From NCBI GenBank assembly GCA_036897625.1, contig JAYMTA010000057.1, positions 1 to 49,067 of the forward strand: a DNA stretch of 49,067 bases. The letters run 5' to 3'. The position numbers were made by a program, and so were the translations under genes. How positions within the stretch are numbered: position 1 is the first letter of the stretch; the number at the start of each line of letters is the position of its first letter. Source of the DNA: Pelargonium cotyledonis (Eukaryota; Streptophyta; Magnoliopsida; Geraniales; Geraniaceae). This document shows positions 36,190-48,094 of this stretch, in pieces. The notes beneath the pieces are model-generated. The model saw nothing but the letters and a program-made list of their open reading frames with translations. It made no database searches and was not told the DNA's origin.

Positions 36190-36880
36190 CGAGTTATCGA
36201 TAAAAATATATATATTCGAAAAATAATGGAGAGAAATGATATTTTGGGAGTTTTTTTGGCTCGCTTTTTGAGTACGCTGTGTTTTGCTGCCACTACTACT
36301 GAATCGTACAGTTCCGGACTCGAAATTTTCTGTGAAGTGGATTTGATAAGGTGGGTTTGGAGTCCGGATTTTTGGTCTATTTTTAATAAATTAATTACCA
36401 TAAATACTAAAGGAAAGTGAATCTAATAGAGAATCAATATATAAAAATTATTTATTTATTGTCCTAATCATAAGGTTAGCAGACTCGTAATCAGTACCAG
36501 ATCAACCTCTAAGTCATATTACACTCAGTTCAATACTTATTAGAACCGAAAAATGTGTCACCGTTCCAGCTTTTAGTATATCTTGAAACTATATTGGATC
36601 GGACTGAAATTTGGCCCAATCTGCAGCCTGAAACATGAACAAGTTTAATCCGTACAAGCCAAATCTTGACTTTTTTCAGTTCGAGAATGACAAAATACTC
36701 GACACAGACTATTTTACGTTGAATCTCGGTTCGGTCCAAATTGATATGATCATCGAAGTTCGATCAATTTTCGGTCTAATTTTCGAAACATTAGTTCATG
36801 GATTTGAGCCCAACCCAATATATATGGGCTGGGCCTGAAATTAGTTACATGGGCCCAGAGATGAATTGTGAAGCTTCAAT
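36190..36880. promoter_or_regulatory. Shared promoter between the divergent TRF-like and DRG genes
   Basis: The TRF-like leader reads left from about 36180 and the DRG leader right from about 36880, leaving roughly 700 bp. Near the DRG side are TGGGCY site II words at 36825-36830, 36830-36835 and 36850-36855, plus an inverted one at 36807-36812. An AGCCCTAACC telo-box-like word lies at about 36884. Site II plus telo-box is the known arrangement for plant genes of the translation apparatus. 36480-36780 looks like a degenerate repeat (GGATCGGACTG, CTCGGTTCGGTCC). Confidence 0.55.
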
Positions 36881-36991
36881 CAAAAGCCCTAACCTTCTTC
36901 TCTTCCCTTCTCCTCCTCCTAATCAGCTCCTATCAGTTGCTGATATCGGTGGCGAGTGGCGACTCAGTAACGGCGATTCATCAACCAAATC

Positions 36992-37008
36992 GGTGTAGAT
37001 TCTACACC
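36992..37008. repeat. Short palindrome in the DRG leader
   Basis: GGTGTAGA T TCTACACC, 8-bp perfect arms with a single central base, inside the first leader exon, 41 nt before its donor. Confidence 0.8.
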
Positions 37009-37009
37009 A

Positions 37010-38035
37010 GACAGAGCTCAGGAGGGCGATTTTGCTGCGTTTAATCTGGTAAACTGTTATAAATTTGCCGTTATTTTTATTTGATTCGTTTGGTTGCTGA
37101 GAAATCGGAGGAAAGGAAGTGGAATTGAACTTTTTATGCTTCCGTGTTGCTATATTGTAGCATCTATGCTTTTTATTGTTCGAGAACTGAGTTACTTTGT
37201 GATGTAGTTGAGTATAAATCGAAATTGCGCAGATTCTTTACCAATCTGAGCTAAGGAGAACGATTTTTTGTGTGCTTAATCTGGTAATCTGAACTAAATT
37301 TAACCGTTATTTTTATTCTATCGCATGTGACTCGCCTAGAAATTGAAGAAAAGAAGTGGAATTGAACTTTGGTCTGTTTTCTTGCATTTTTTTTCCTGAA
37401 ACAATTGTAGCTTCTCTGTTGTTTATAGTTTGAGAATTAAGTTATTTAGTGATGCATTTGAGTGTAAATCAAAATTGCATAGATTCTAATAGTCTATACC
37501 AATCTGAGCAAAGGAAAAGGATTTCTGTGTGTGCTTAATCTGGTAAACTTTACTAAATTGAGTTACTTTTATACTATAACATGTGATTTGTCTGGTTGCA
37601 AACTAAGAAATTGAAGGAAAGAAAGTGGAACTGAACTTTGGTGCCTCTACATTATCATTTTCGTGCAAATTTTCTGATGTAATTGTAGCATCCCTATTGT
37701 TGGTTCGAGAACTAAGTTATGTAGTGCTGTATTTGAGTATAAATCAAAATTGTTTAAATTCTATGCCTATATGAGCTTAAGCATCACAAGTTTTGTTTGT
37801 TTATGCTGAATTATACGAAATTTGGCTTCTTTTTTTTTTATCTTGAACTATGTGACTTGTTTGGTTGCATGCTGAGAATTCGAAGGAAAGGAAGTATAAT
37901 TGAACTATGGTGCTTCCATAAACTTGCATTCTTCAATTTTTTCAAAATAATTGTAGTATATTCGCTATGTTTTGTTTGAGAATGAGTTTATTTAGTGATG
38001 TATTTGAGTATAAATCAAAATTGAGAATCTTCGAT
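37010..38035 (+). repeat. Four-copy tandem repeat spanning the DRG 5' UTR exon end and intron 1
   Basis: GAAAT.GA.GAAA.GAAGTGGAATTGAAC-type words occur at 37101, 37339, 37607 and 37874 (spacing 238, 268, 267). TGAGT.TAAATC.AAATTG occurs at about 37210, 37459, 37733 and 38007. Three copies begin with the end of the leader exon and its donor, AATCTG|GTAA, at 37044-37053, 37278-37287 and 37537-37546; the fourth has lost it. The duplications therefore multiplied a splice donor. The real acceptor is near 38191 or 38197. Confidence 0.85.
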
Positions 38036-38214
38036 TTTTTTTGGCTCTTTGATTATTAATTATGGTTTGGGAATTACATATATTGATTTGTTATCGGTAG
38101 CACTGTGAGCTCAAACTGGCTAGTGCTTATTTATAGATATTGTATCCTTTTTAGACTGTGATTGATAATTATTCTGCAATTTTTTTCTTAGTTGTAGATT
38201 ACAATTGAGGAAAA

Positions 38215-41200
38215 ATGGGGATCGTTGAAAGGATTAAAGAGATTGAAGCCGAGATGGCTCGGACACAGAAAAATAAAGCCACAGGTTTGCTGTTATATCC
38301 TTGTAACCTCTCATGAGCTCTCATTTTTGTTTTATGGTTTGGTGCATTTTCATGTGTGTGTCTCAGTATCAGTTACCATCGTCATATTAGTGTTGTGAAG
38401 ATTCAGTGAATGGATAAATTTATTTTATTTTACTCTATGGATATGCAGAGTATCATCTTGGTCAGCTAAAAGCAAAGATAGCGAAGCTGAGGACACAATT
38501 ATTGGAGCCTCCAAAAGTATGTGTGTTACCTTGTTTTATCATTATAGGGGTTATCGTTGGGCATACACAATGCACAGTTGCACACCCACAGTCCACACTT
38601 TAAAATACATCATTGCGTCTTCTTTGATATATACAAAAGATATGCCCTGATTATTATGATTATTAACCGTAGTTTAGTAGAATGACTTAGGTACATAGTG
38701 CTACTAGTGATAGCAATGCTAAAGAAAATTGTAAGTTACTGCAGATAATGATTACTTGATAATTGATATTTCATGTTTGATGGTTATGCAATGATGTACA
38801 TGCCTCAATATTCATGGAACTCATTGCTGAAATCCATCATTGCGACTGATGCAAGATCCAAGATATGCATCTAGACTTTCCAGATATTTTAATGGAATTT
38901 ATAAGTTTGTAATAGGAAGAGTTATAGTACTCACATCTGATATTTTGTCATAGTTTCAAATGCATTCTCTCTTTTTTTTCCATGCCTTCACAAAGATTCA
39001 AGTTTCCACTCTTATATTTAAATATTTGATTCAGGGTTCTAGCGGGGGTGGAGAAGGTTTTGAAGTTACAAAGTATGGACATGGACGAGTTGCTCTAATA
39101 GGTTTTCCAAGGTTTGTTATTTCTATGACCAGAATAAGGTCATTTATTTTTGTTAGAATAAACACTAAACAGCTATGACTGTAATTTTTTTTTTTTACAG
39201 TTTATCATTTCTTAGTACCCTTGGCCGGAATATTGAAATTTGTGTGCTTATGTTGTTATTATTTTTGCTTGTTAATTGTTATCTTCCATTTCACATATAT
39301 GTCTATACGTGGGTCGGAGGAAATCAGTTCGTTGTTAACTCAGTTTCTAATAAACCTGCAGTGTGGGGAAGTCAACACTTTTGACAATGTTGACGGGCAC
39401 ACATTCAGAAGCTGCATCATATGAGTTCACAACTCTTACTTGCATTCCTGGGATTATACACTACAATGATACTAAAATTCAGCTGCTCGATCTTCCTGGA
39501 ATTATTGAAGGTGCTTCAGAGGGCAAGGGACGTGGAAGGCAGGTAAGTGATTGGAATTGTATGTTTTATCTTGTGATATAACATTTGTAAACTTATATCA
39601 CATGCACATCCTATGGCTACTCTTCATTCATTGAATGAAAATGATTTCAGATCTAGTTATTTAGTTTCTTTTTGTCTGTTAACTTGTCTGGGTATTTTGG
39701 AAATACAATAAATTTGATGGGGCATCTTTTTTCAGGTTATTGCTGTTTCCAAGTCATCAGACATTGTGTTGATGGTTCTTGATGCCTCCAAAGTAAGTGT
39801 GTAATGTATGCATTTATTGTTCATATTTATGCGTTGTCTTGTAGAATACAAATATACAATAAACTTTTCGCATAGTTCTGCACTTATTTAGTGTTTTGGC
39901 AAGTTTTGCTGCCACATGAGTTGTTAATAGTAAAACTTTTCAACTGGTTTTCTTGCTTTTAACTGTGACATGGTTTCAAAATGCTTTAGAGCGAGGGCCA
40001 TAGGCAAATTTTGACCAAGGAGCTGGAAGCAGTTGGCCTGCGTTTAAACAAAAGACCACCTCAGGTAAGTTTATCACTTCATTTCAGGTGTCTATTCGTT
40101 ATATCCATTTTCATGGTCTAGAACATCTTGCTGTAATTCCCAAGTTTCAAACTGGCAGTTATACATTTGTGCTTCATATATCTTTCTTTTTTTCAAACTG
40201 CATGGGTTGGTTCTCTGTTGGCTCTCTGATAACTGATTAGAAGATTTTCTTTTCTTAGAAATAATTCTTCTAGATTTGGATATTTTCTCATGAGTTCCGA
40301 CTCAGCATTCTCATGTTCTTGCATTAAGATTCTGAGAATTGAGTCTTGTTAAGATTTATGAAGTTGCGGGTGTTTCATTTTGGATCTATGCTTTTGTTTC
40401 GTTGGCAGATATACTTCAAAAGGAAAAAAACTGGGGGCATCTCATTCAACAGTACTCTAGCTCTGACTCACGTGGATGAGAAACTCTGCTATCAAATTCT
40501 TCATGAATACAAAATTCACAATGCAGAGGTACTCATATTTTGACTTTTATTGGCCACGTTGATTCTTTTTCTTTAAAATGTACTAGTTAGTCAGGCTATG
40601 CTTCTGAATGAGTGGGAAATAGATGTGAATTATAGGAAGTTAGGAACTTATTCTGCTCCCCAAGTTCGTAGTATGATAACAATTTTGCATCCGTGCATGT
40701 TTGATATATGTTAAAAGTTTAATTTACATCACTTCAAGTTGGAGAAATGGGCTTTAAATGCACAATGTACATTTGAAGTTTTGCATAACAGATACTGAAT
40801 CAAATGTTATTTAATACTCGATGGATTTTATGCCAGATTCTATTTCGGGAAGATGCAACAGTGGATGATCTAATTGATGTCATTGAGGGCAACCGGAAAT
40901 ACATGAAGTGTGTATACGTTTACAACAAAGTAGATGTTGTTGGTATTGATGATGTGGACAGATTAGCACGGCAGCCAAATTCAGTAGTCATTAGCTGCAA
41001 TCTGAAGGTATCTTCTATACTTTTAAGTTAACAGAAAGCCAAGGATTTAAATGTGTTCCTCTATATGAATCAAAGCAATAAGAGAACCTGTTTGAAATAG
41101 ACAAAGGCAAAATATCTCATGTAACATTGTGCCATGATATTACAGTCCTGAAATAACTTTTTGGATTCTTGCCAATTGTTACATATGCACCGAAAATTCC

Positions 41201-42673
41201 ATCTGGCTATGAGAATTTTATTTCTCTGCTATGGTATTTGACATAATAACCCGCCCGTGTAACCCATTTTAATTCTCTGCTACGCCAATCGTATAATCCA
41301 TTTAATAACCTGCCCGGCTAAGGATAAAATTGTAATTTTTGAAGCATATCTTGTAAAAAAAAATACTCGTATGAATTAAATGGGTCAAAGAATCAGCTCG
41401 TTTTGAGTTAATCTGTACCCATTTATTTAAACATGCCGGGCCGTGTTGTGTAGTACACAGTTGTTTAAAAGGGTTGTTTGTGTTGTGTCGTGTCAACCTG
41501 CTCATGGATGAGATGTTTTCGTGTTATGTTTGGGTTGACTCATTGAATGTTATACTAAACTTTCAACACGAACATAACTTTCTAACACGAACTGCCACCC
41601 CTACTTTGGGGTACTTCATGGGTGTTAATTCTTGTGTTTGATTAATACATCTGTCATAGTATTGTGCATTTGACATGGGAAATACAATTTATATGATTGT
41701 TTTGTTGCCTAAACAGCTCAACTTGGACAGACTGCTTGCAAGAATGTGGGATGAAATGGGACTGGTTAGGGTTTATACAAAGCCGCAAGGCCAGCAACCC
41801 GACTTCTCAGATCCAGTTGTTCTTTCTGCGGTACATAATCATCTTTTTTATATCATTATAAGTTAATCGTTACGGGTAAATCCCAGTATGCATGAAAATC
41901 TCGGTTCTTTTTCCATTCTTTCTGATTATCTCTTGGTGCGTGATTTTAGGATAGAGGTGGCTGCACCGTTGAAGACTTCTGTAACCACATTCATAGAAAT
42001 TTGGTGAAGGAGGTGAAATACGTGCTAGTGTGGGGTATAAGTGCAAGGCATTATCCGCAGCATTGTGGCCTCAGTCATGTTCTTCAGGACGAGGATGTGG
42101 TTCAGATTGTCAAGAAAAAGGTACGAGTAGTGTAGCGCATGTAGTGCTGGCAATTTGTACCCGGACACGCGGACACTCAAAATGCGACCCACATTTTCCC
42201 GTGTTCGGGTTACGTAAAATAGTTCCATTTTTGGGGTCGGGTCAAACAACTCGCATCATGTAAAACGGCAACCCAACTCGCACCTCTAGTGGTAGAGCTG
42301 GCAAACAGGGTTGAAAAGACCTAATTCGAACCCTGCCTGCAAGAGTGCGCGGTTTTTGGGTTTTTAGTACCAAATGTGCATGTTTGGTGTGGGTTTTCTC
42401 GATCCGATCCAACCAAACTAGAAAACAGATCGGGTCCAAATTGCTAGCTCTAGGTATTATTGAACCTAAAAAACCCCGGAGCATAACTTGTTCGGTGGGA
42501 ATGAATTCTTGAAAACCTATTTCTAGAATAAAAGTTACAAAATATCCTAACATATGATAAATATTTTCTTTGACCAGGAAAGAGAAGGGGAAGGAAGAGG
42601 CCGGTTCAAGTCGCACTCAGATGCTCCTGCCCGAATATCCGACAGACAGAAGAAGGCTCCCTTAAAGACATAA
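38215..42673 (+). CDS. DRG1: DRG-type developmentally regulated GTPase (399 aa)
   Basis: Coding exons: 38215-38284, 38449-38516, 39035-39111, 39362-39542, 39736-39792, 39990-40064, 40409-40528, 40837-41007, 41717-41830, 41950-42120, 42578-42673; all phases agree. An N-terminal basic helix ([20 protein letters not shown]) precedes the Obg/HflX-type G domain: G1 GFPSVGKST (69-77), switch I TTLTCIPG (95-102), G3 DLPG (115-118), G4 NKVD (246-249) and SCNLK (269-273). A C-terminal TGS domain follows (about 290-367, [12 protein letters not shown] ... [10 protein letters not shown]), then a basic tail [23 protein letters not shown] proteins are cytoplasmic, associate with ribosomes and a DFRP partner, and hydrolyse GTP. 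The sequence resembles the Arabidopsis At1g17470/At1g72660 pair, whose symbols DRG1/DRG2 are used inconsistently across kingdoms. Confidence 0.93.
41225..41605. mobile_element. Degenerate hAT-type MITE in DRG intron 9
   Basis: GTAACCCATTTTAATTC, CCTGCCCGGC, CGTGTTGTGTAGT and TTGTGTCGTGTCAACC lead to CTAACACGAACTGCCACCCCTA near 41605. This is the same family as 6350-6850. It lies in the intron between the G5 exon and the TGS exon. Confidence 0.5.
42130..42452. mobile_element. Two adjacent MITE-like elements in the last DRG intron
   Basis: 42293-42452 (160 bp) starts TAGAGCTGGCAA and ends TTGCTAGCTCTA, inverted repeats with one mismatch. It is preceded by 42132-42288, which starts GTAGTGCTGGCAATTTGTAC and ends CAACTCGCACCTCTAG and is probably another relative. 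Target duplications are not clear. Confidence 0.6.
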
Positions 42674-44030
42674 AAACGTCAACAAGCGTGCGCCTTTTTG
42701 CATACTCGTCTTCCGGAAGAATGACAGTAAATAGACGTACATTGCATGCTTTAATCGAATACCTATTAAGCACCAAAACCGACAATCATAGTGTGGCTCA
42801 TCGTTCTGTGAATCTGCTTATTACAATCATCGAAGTCTTTTTTGCCCATGTTGTACTCTTGACTTATTTGAAACTAAACCTTTGTAATCAGTTACTTTGA
42901 TAGACTTTTATTATGACTTTAAAAATCGTTGTTGAATCCTCATTCGAGTTAGGGATGGAATGCGAGTTCATAACATTTGAAAACGTTTTCAATTCGTAAA
43001 ATTCATATATAATCCTCGGCTAAGGCTCATTATATCGGCCTCTAAAACCTTTTAAGTTGGGCCAAATATGATTTATTTGGAAGACGATTAGCTCGTGGTT
43101 CGTGGATGCATGTATTTTATACTCACATCGGTTACATACAATCATTGGTGGATCCATGGACAATAATCGGTGAAATTTCAAGCATCTATCTACGCAGTGA
43201 CTCACATCAAATACTTCTTTTTTGGTCAACAAGCATATCACAACACTAATGCTCGAACCCGAGACCTCAGCACTCTCTTTTCAACTCTCAAACATAAAAC
43301 TATCCTTTCCATTGCTCATTCATTGAACAATCACATTAGGTTTAGGTACAAACCACTCTGATCTCAAGAGAATCACAATCTCTTAGATAAAGACTCTTCA
43401 TGAATATCACCATTTATGAGACAAAGACTCCAACCTAAAATTGAAGCTTTTGGTTCATGTCACATTGGCATGAATTTGATTCCAATCTTTGGTGTCTCAA
43501 TAAGACTTTTTCAATGGTGCACAATTTTTTTTTCTTGTGCACTGTCCTTATCAAGTTTTGTCCTAAATATTGAAGTGGAACCACATAAATGTTCTATCTC
43601 AATGAAGTTGCTTACCTATATATAGCCACAAAAATGGACCAAATATAAGGTTTCAAGGGTTGAAAGTTTTGGAGGATTTAGTTATTTGTATTTTTCACAC
43701 ACACTGTATATATACAGTTTTTAGGTTATGATTAATCTTGATTTCGCGCAGATGGTTGTTTTTGAAGTGATTCATTGACTCGTTGGCATACTTGGTTATA
43801 TTTTCGCTGACATAAGTGATTCATTGACTCGTTGAAATGAGACCATCAATAAAAATGCAAATTTATATGTAAATAGAGAAAAAGATATAGAATCTCGGCC
43901 TAAAAGGATAATCGTTGAAACTTGTCCAAATGATTCATGAGGAGAGTTTGACATGTTATGAATTAACACTAAATTCGCCAAAATGAATTTGTGGGCACAA
44001 AGTGCTCGCCTTAAATATTAGTCATTAATC
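42674..44030. other. Intergenic: DRG 3' UTR, possible SINE pieces, short direct repeat
   Basis: The first 200-250 nt are presumably the DRG 3' UTR. On the minus strand 43266-43251 reads GGTCTCGGGTTCGAGC, a B-box-like word, inside a stretch typical of tRNA-derived repeats; an A box at the right distance is not clear. AAGTGATTCATTGACTCGTTG occurs at 43765 and 43814, a 49-bp-period direct repeat. No gene is supported. Confidence 0.4.
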
Positions 44031-44032
44031 GG

Positions 44033-44047
44033 GAGAGAGAGAGAGAG
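44033..44047 (+). repeat. GA microsatellite
   Basis: Short (GA)n run at the left border of the hAT-like repeat at 44060-44372. A second GA run lies at 44511-44535, just beyond the other side of the repeat block. Confidence 0.85.
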
Positions 44048-44059
44048 TTGTCTTAGAGA

Positions 44060-44372
44060 TTTTGGGGACCCTGTGCCAAAATTTGTATTTGAGCCCCATT
44101 TTTTTAAATCGTGAACAAATAAAATAGTATAAAATGGTTGCTTAAACACAAAGTTCTAGTTTTGTGAAGGCCCGATTAGTTTTTATGTTGCAGTTAGAAA
44201 TTGAATTAATCTTACTTTTATTGCAGTTTCTAATCGCAGTTAATAACTGCAGTTAAAAATACATTATTGCAGTTTAAAATCGCAGTTAATTTAAACATTT
44301 ATTGCAGTTTCTAAACGTAGGTAATAACCGCAGTTAATAGTACAAAACGACTTTGCCCTCCCTAACTGCCGG
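44060..44372. mobile_element. hAT-like non-autonomous repeat, second copy
   Basis: TTTGGGGACCCTGTGCC, then TATTTGAGCCCC and CTAGTTTTGTGAAGGCCCG, lead into three TTGCAGTTTCTAATCGCAGT-type units (44220-44345). The right end is CTGCCGGCCCTGG at about 44366-44378. The internal order matches 3740-4030. The left terminal repeat is lost. Confidence 0.55.
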
Positions 44373-44387
44373 CCCTGGCTACACGAC

Positions 44388-44505
44388 AGGGGTAGCTCTC
44401 CCCTTTTAACCCAAATAAGCCCACCCCATACCGCATGCAAGGAGACTCGAACCTAAGATCCCTAACTGAATCCGAAGCGATTAACCATTTGGTCCAACCT
44501 GCTTT
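44388..44505 (-). mobile_element. tRNA-derived SINE-like sequence
   Basis: On the minus strand an A-box-like TGGTTAATCGC (44487-44477) is followed about 25 nt later by GGTTCGAGTCTCC (44453-44441), an excellent Pol III B box. The CAAATGGTTAAT...TTAGGTTCGAGTCTCC arrangement is that of plant SINE heads. There is no recognisable acceptor stem, so it is not a tRNA gene. The 3' tail is unclear. Confidence 0.45.
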
Positions 44506-44510
44506 GGTAA

Positions 44511-44535
44511 GAGAGAGAGAGAGAGAGAGAGAGAG
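44511..44535 (+). repeat. GA microsatellite, about 12 units
   Basis: Uninterrupted GA repeat immediately upstream (minus strand) of the SINE-like sequence. Confidence 0.9.
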
Positions 44536-44539
44536 TTAA

Positions 44540-47500
44540 CAGTTGATAATCAAATATATGAGAGTTTAATATGCCAAAATTCAGCACTCATACTGGTTCT
44601 AATAAATTTGTGTGCGCAGAACTTCTGACTTAATCTAATTCAAATGTATTCTGGTCGAGTCTCAACCAATTTCCACCAACAAAACTTAAGGTTTAAAAGA
44701 GACTCTTATAAATTAAAGGCCTAGCAATGGCAAAAAAAAAAAAAGTGCAAAAAGAGAGACAACTTGTGGAAGAGGTAGGCAAAATTAGAAGGCACAATAG
44801 CCATTGGTGGCATTTTCCAAGTTTCCAAAACTTCATTTCTATCACTCTCCATAGCCATTAATGTCATTACATTTCAAGCTTTTCATGCACACCATTTTTT
44901 TGACACAAAACTCCAAACCAATCACTTTCTTCCATTATTTGTTAGACAAGTTTCAATATTCCATGATTTACATTAATTAAACACATATCCACAAGTTTTT
45001 GACACTTTTATATTGTATTTCAAATAATAAATTGCATAATATACTTTATATATTTTGTAGCTTTTGGTGCGTGTTTCTTGATTTAAAAGACAAAATGACT
45101 GACGACTATACAAAAAACTTGAAAGAAACAATTGGAAGAGAAGTACATATATATGATTTCAAATTAATAACATAAAGGCAATGTGAACTTGAATTTTATT
45201 AATACATGCAATCATTACATACTAATTATGCAAGCTAAACTATCTTAATCACACATCTTAGAAGATTAAAAAAAATACATTAATTAATTGGAAAAATTAA
45301 TGATGATTCATCTGTTTCAAAGATTCCATCTCAAAATGAGTATAATCAATTATAAAACTTATATTATTACATACGATGTTTGAAGTAAATTATGTATGTT
45401 CTCTTACAAATCCGATAAGTTAATCTACCGATAAAAATATTCAATGCGGAATTGTATGAAAACAAATAATTAAATGATAATACATTAATAGCATAGAGAA
45501 ATGGCAAAATATATAGTTTACCCTAATTTTAACATATAAGTAAATTAATATATAAAATGAAAGAATACTACACATTTATCTAAATCATGTTTAAAAACAG
45601 TAAAACACCCTCGAAACAATTGCGAGTGCAATTCCCATCGAGCTAGTTTTTCTTTTTCTTGAATGCAAATTTAAAGAGAGAATCATCTTTAAATATTAAA
45701 ATAGCTATAACATAAATATTGTTCTACATATAAAATATATGTGATTTTCAAATTATTGCAATATTTGATTAAAGAAAAGGTGTATGAATCTTGATCAATT
45801 AAACTAGAAGAGGAAAAATAAGAAGATGGAGATGGATGTGACTTTGTTCTTCTTCTTTTCTATGTAAATTAAACAAATTATAAAACAAAAAACTTCTTTA
45901 AATCACAACAAATGGGATGATTACACCCTAGAAGCTTCACTCTTTTATATAGTTCATATTTTTCTTCTTTCCACATTCACTAATGAAAGGCCATTAACTT
46001 GAGATCAATCTAAAAAATAATTATAATAACCTTATCTTTTGTATCTTCTTAGAAAACATAAATAAAAATAAAAGTTGAGGTTCAAATGAAGTAAACAATA
46101 GATCTTGTAAGGTCAAGTCACATATGTAGCACATTATGAAGTGATCGATTACATCTTTTTTGTTTCTTTCACGAATAGTTAGCTGAATATGATATTTTAG
46201 TTGAAGCATCGACTCAAGATTCACGTTACATAACAAAATAATAATAATATATGTGCAAGTTTACGTTTCAATATAAGTGATTCATCTCTCTTTTGAAGAA
46301 TTTGTTTGAGTTACAACTTTACTTTTTTTTCATCGACAAATTAATGCTTTTAAGCTTGTAAAATTGTGGAAAATATAGTGATGTTAAGTAGTTAGTGTGA
46401 CCTTATAAACTAGAGCTACCAATTTTTGATAGGAATCTATATACACTTAAAATTCGACCCGTGTTCATACAATTTCAGGCTGCTCAAAATAGGATCGATC
46501 AATTTTTAAGTTGGAACCAACCAACGTTACAACATTAAACACACGCTCGTTTTTCATTAAAAACTTAAAACCTGATCCAAATTTCGAACTTGCGTAGCTT
46601 AGAAGTTAAATCAAATTAAGAGCCTTTTAACCAAAACATGATCCAAATTCACACCTCTCCATCTTTTTCCCAATACAAGAAAAAGAAAAGCTGCAACAAC
46701 AATCACAATTTTGCAGAATAATAATCTTCTTGGGATCACCAAAAAACTCTCTTTCACTTTCTCTTTTATCAATCCACAAATTTTCTTTTACTAAAGCTGC
46801 CCATGTCTCCTCTATTTCCCACTTTTGCCAATAACACCCATCTCAAAAGAATAATCACACAAAATGTTCAAAGGGTGTTTTGGTAAAATCACAATCCATG
46901 GTGCCAAGGTGGTGTGTTACACATGCAAGGGCCAAGAAGTTCAAATAACTTTGAATTAGATAAAATTCTACCGTTAATCGTCTACAACTTATTTACACCT
47001 ATTTGGATATAAACTTGCAGATAACAAAAATTCAACTGAAAGTCTACATGTTTAAGTCCCATAAAATTGGTCCAGCCTTATGTCGGGTCCAGATATAATG
47101 TTTCAAAAAAATTATTGACCAATTTTTCATATTTTACGAGTAAAATTTTAAACCCGACTTAAAATTTGAATTTTTCTTAAACAATTTTTTTTAAGGTAAA
47201 GTCATGTGGGTCCCACACTGTGCATGCGAGACAGTTATGGGACACGTCACGTGCGATATAAAGTAGAGCAATGTGTTTAAATTTACAGAATTGCCATTGC
47301 TTATTGTGGGCCCTTAAGGTCCAATGGGCCCAATACTCTGAGCCCCTTCTTTTTTCTCCATTTGAAAAAAAAAAATGGAAATTTGTTGGCAAATATATAT
47401 TTGACAAAAATACTTATTTTGTGGGAGAAAAAATACAACTGAAACACGACACGTATTATAAGAAGAATGAGAATAATAAGTTGAAACAAAGACAAATCTC

Positions 47501-47790
47501 GATAGTGTGAATGGAAAGATAGGTCGATATAAAATATTTTAATTGTCGGAACTATGAAAAAATATCATGTATAGTATCTATAAATATAAATATCATGAAA
47601 AATAATTGCATTATAGAATTATTAATATGGATTATGTGAACCAAAATTACTTGGAAATTTGGAATAATTCAGATAGGAAAGAAACAAAAAAAAAATTGGA
47701 CAGCTCGTACCTCAAAATAAATAATTTTCATGAGCTAGTTGTTGGTTGTTTAAATTATTTTTATAACTTGTTGTTGACAAAATTAATTGA
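44540..47790. other. Intergenic, strongly AT-rich, no gene seen
   Basis: Long AT-rich DNA with only chance frames. 46410-46660 has the CTAGAGCTACCAATTTTT...AAATTCACACCTCTCC wording of the degenerate MITE-like family. 47300-47335 has TGGGCCC twice, a site II-like pair, but no gene follows it on either strand inside the window. Confidence 0.45.
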
Positions 47791-47817
47791 AATAATAATA
47801 ATAATAATAATAATAAT
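47791..47817 (+). repeat. AAT trinucleotide microsatellite, nine units
   Basis: Uninterrupted AAT repeats; probably length-polymorphic. Confidence 0.95.
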
Positions 47818-48094
47818 GTATCAAACAAAAATTAAAATCCAAAAAAACAAACAAACAAGAATGTACCTGAAATGATTCATGATATGAAAAAAGAAAATGA
47901 CAAGACCTGTGAGACCAACAATTTAGTGTAATGGTGATGGACCCATGGTGCACCCTTGTGCATGGACAATTATGAAGATCGGTCCAAACCCCATGGAGCC
48001 ATTGATAGAACCATCCCGCTTAGGCTCGATCAAGCCTCGATCCCTAATCGTTTAGTGACGAAGACTTGAAAGAATAATTATGAAGTCTTGAAAG

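Noticed and set aside
37010..38035. A CRISPR-like array or satellite
   Set aside because: Units are 240-270 bp, diverged, and include gene leader and donor sequence; this is a eukaryotic local tandem duplication.
42242..42616. 124-codon minus-strand frame overlapping the end of DRG
   Set aside because: It is the reverse reading of a MITE and of the last DRG exon.
44388..44505. A functional tRNA gene
   Set aside because: A- and B-box words are present, but there is no acceptor stem or cloverleaf; better explained as a SINE head.
47300..47335. Promoter of an unseen gene at the paired TGGGCCC words
   Set aside because: No coding region on either strand follows within the window; kept only as a note in the intergenic entry.
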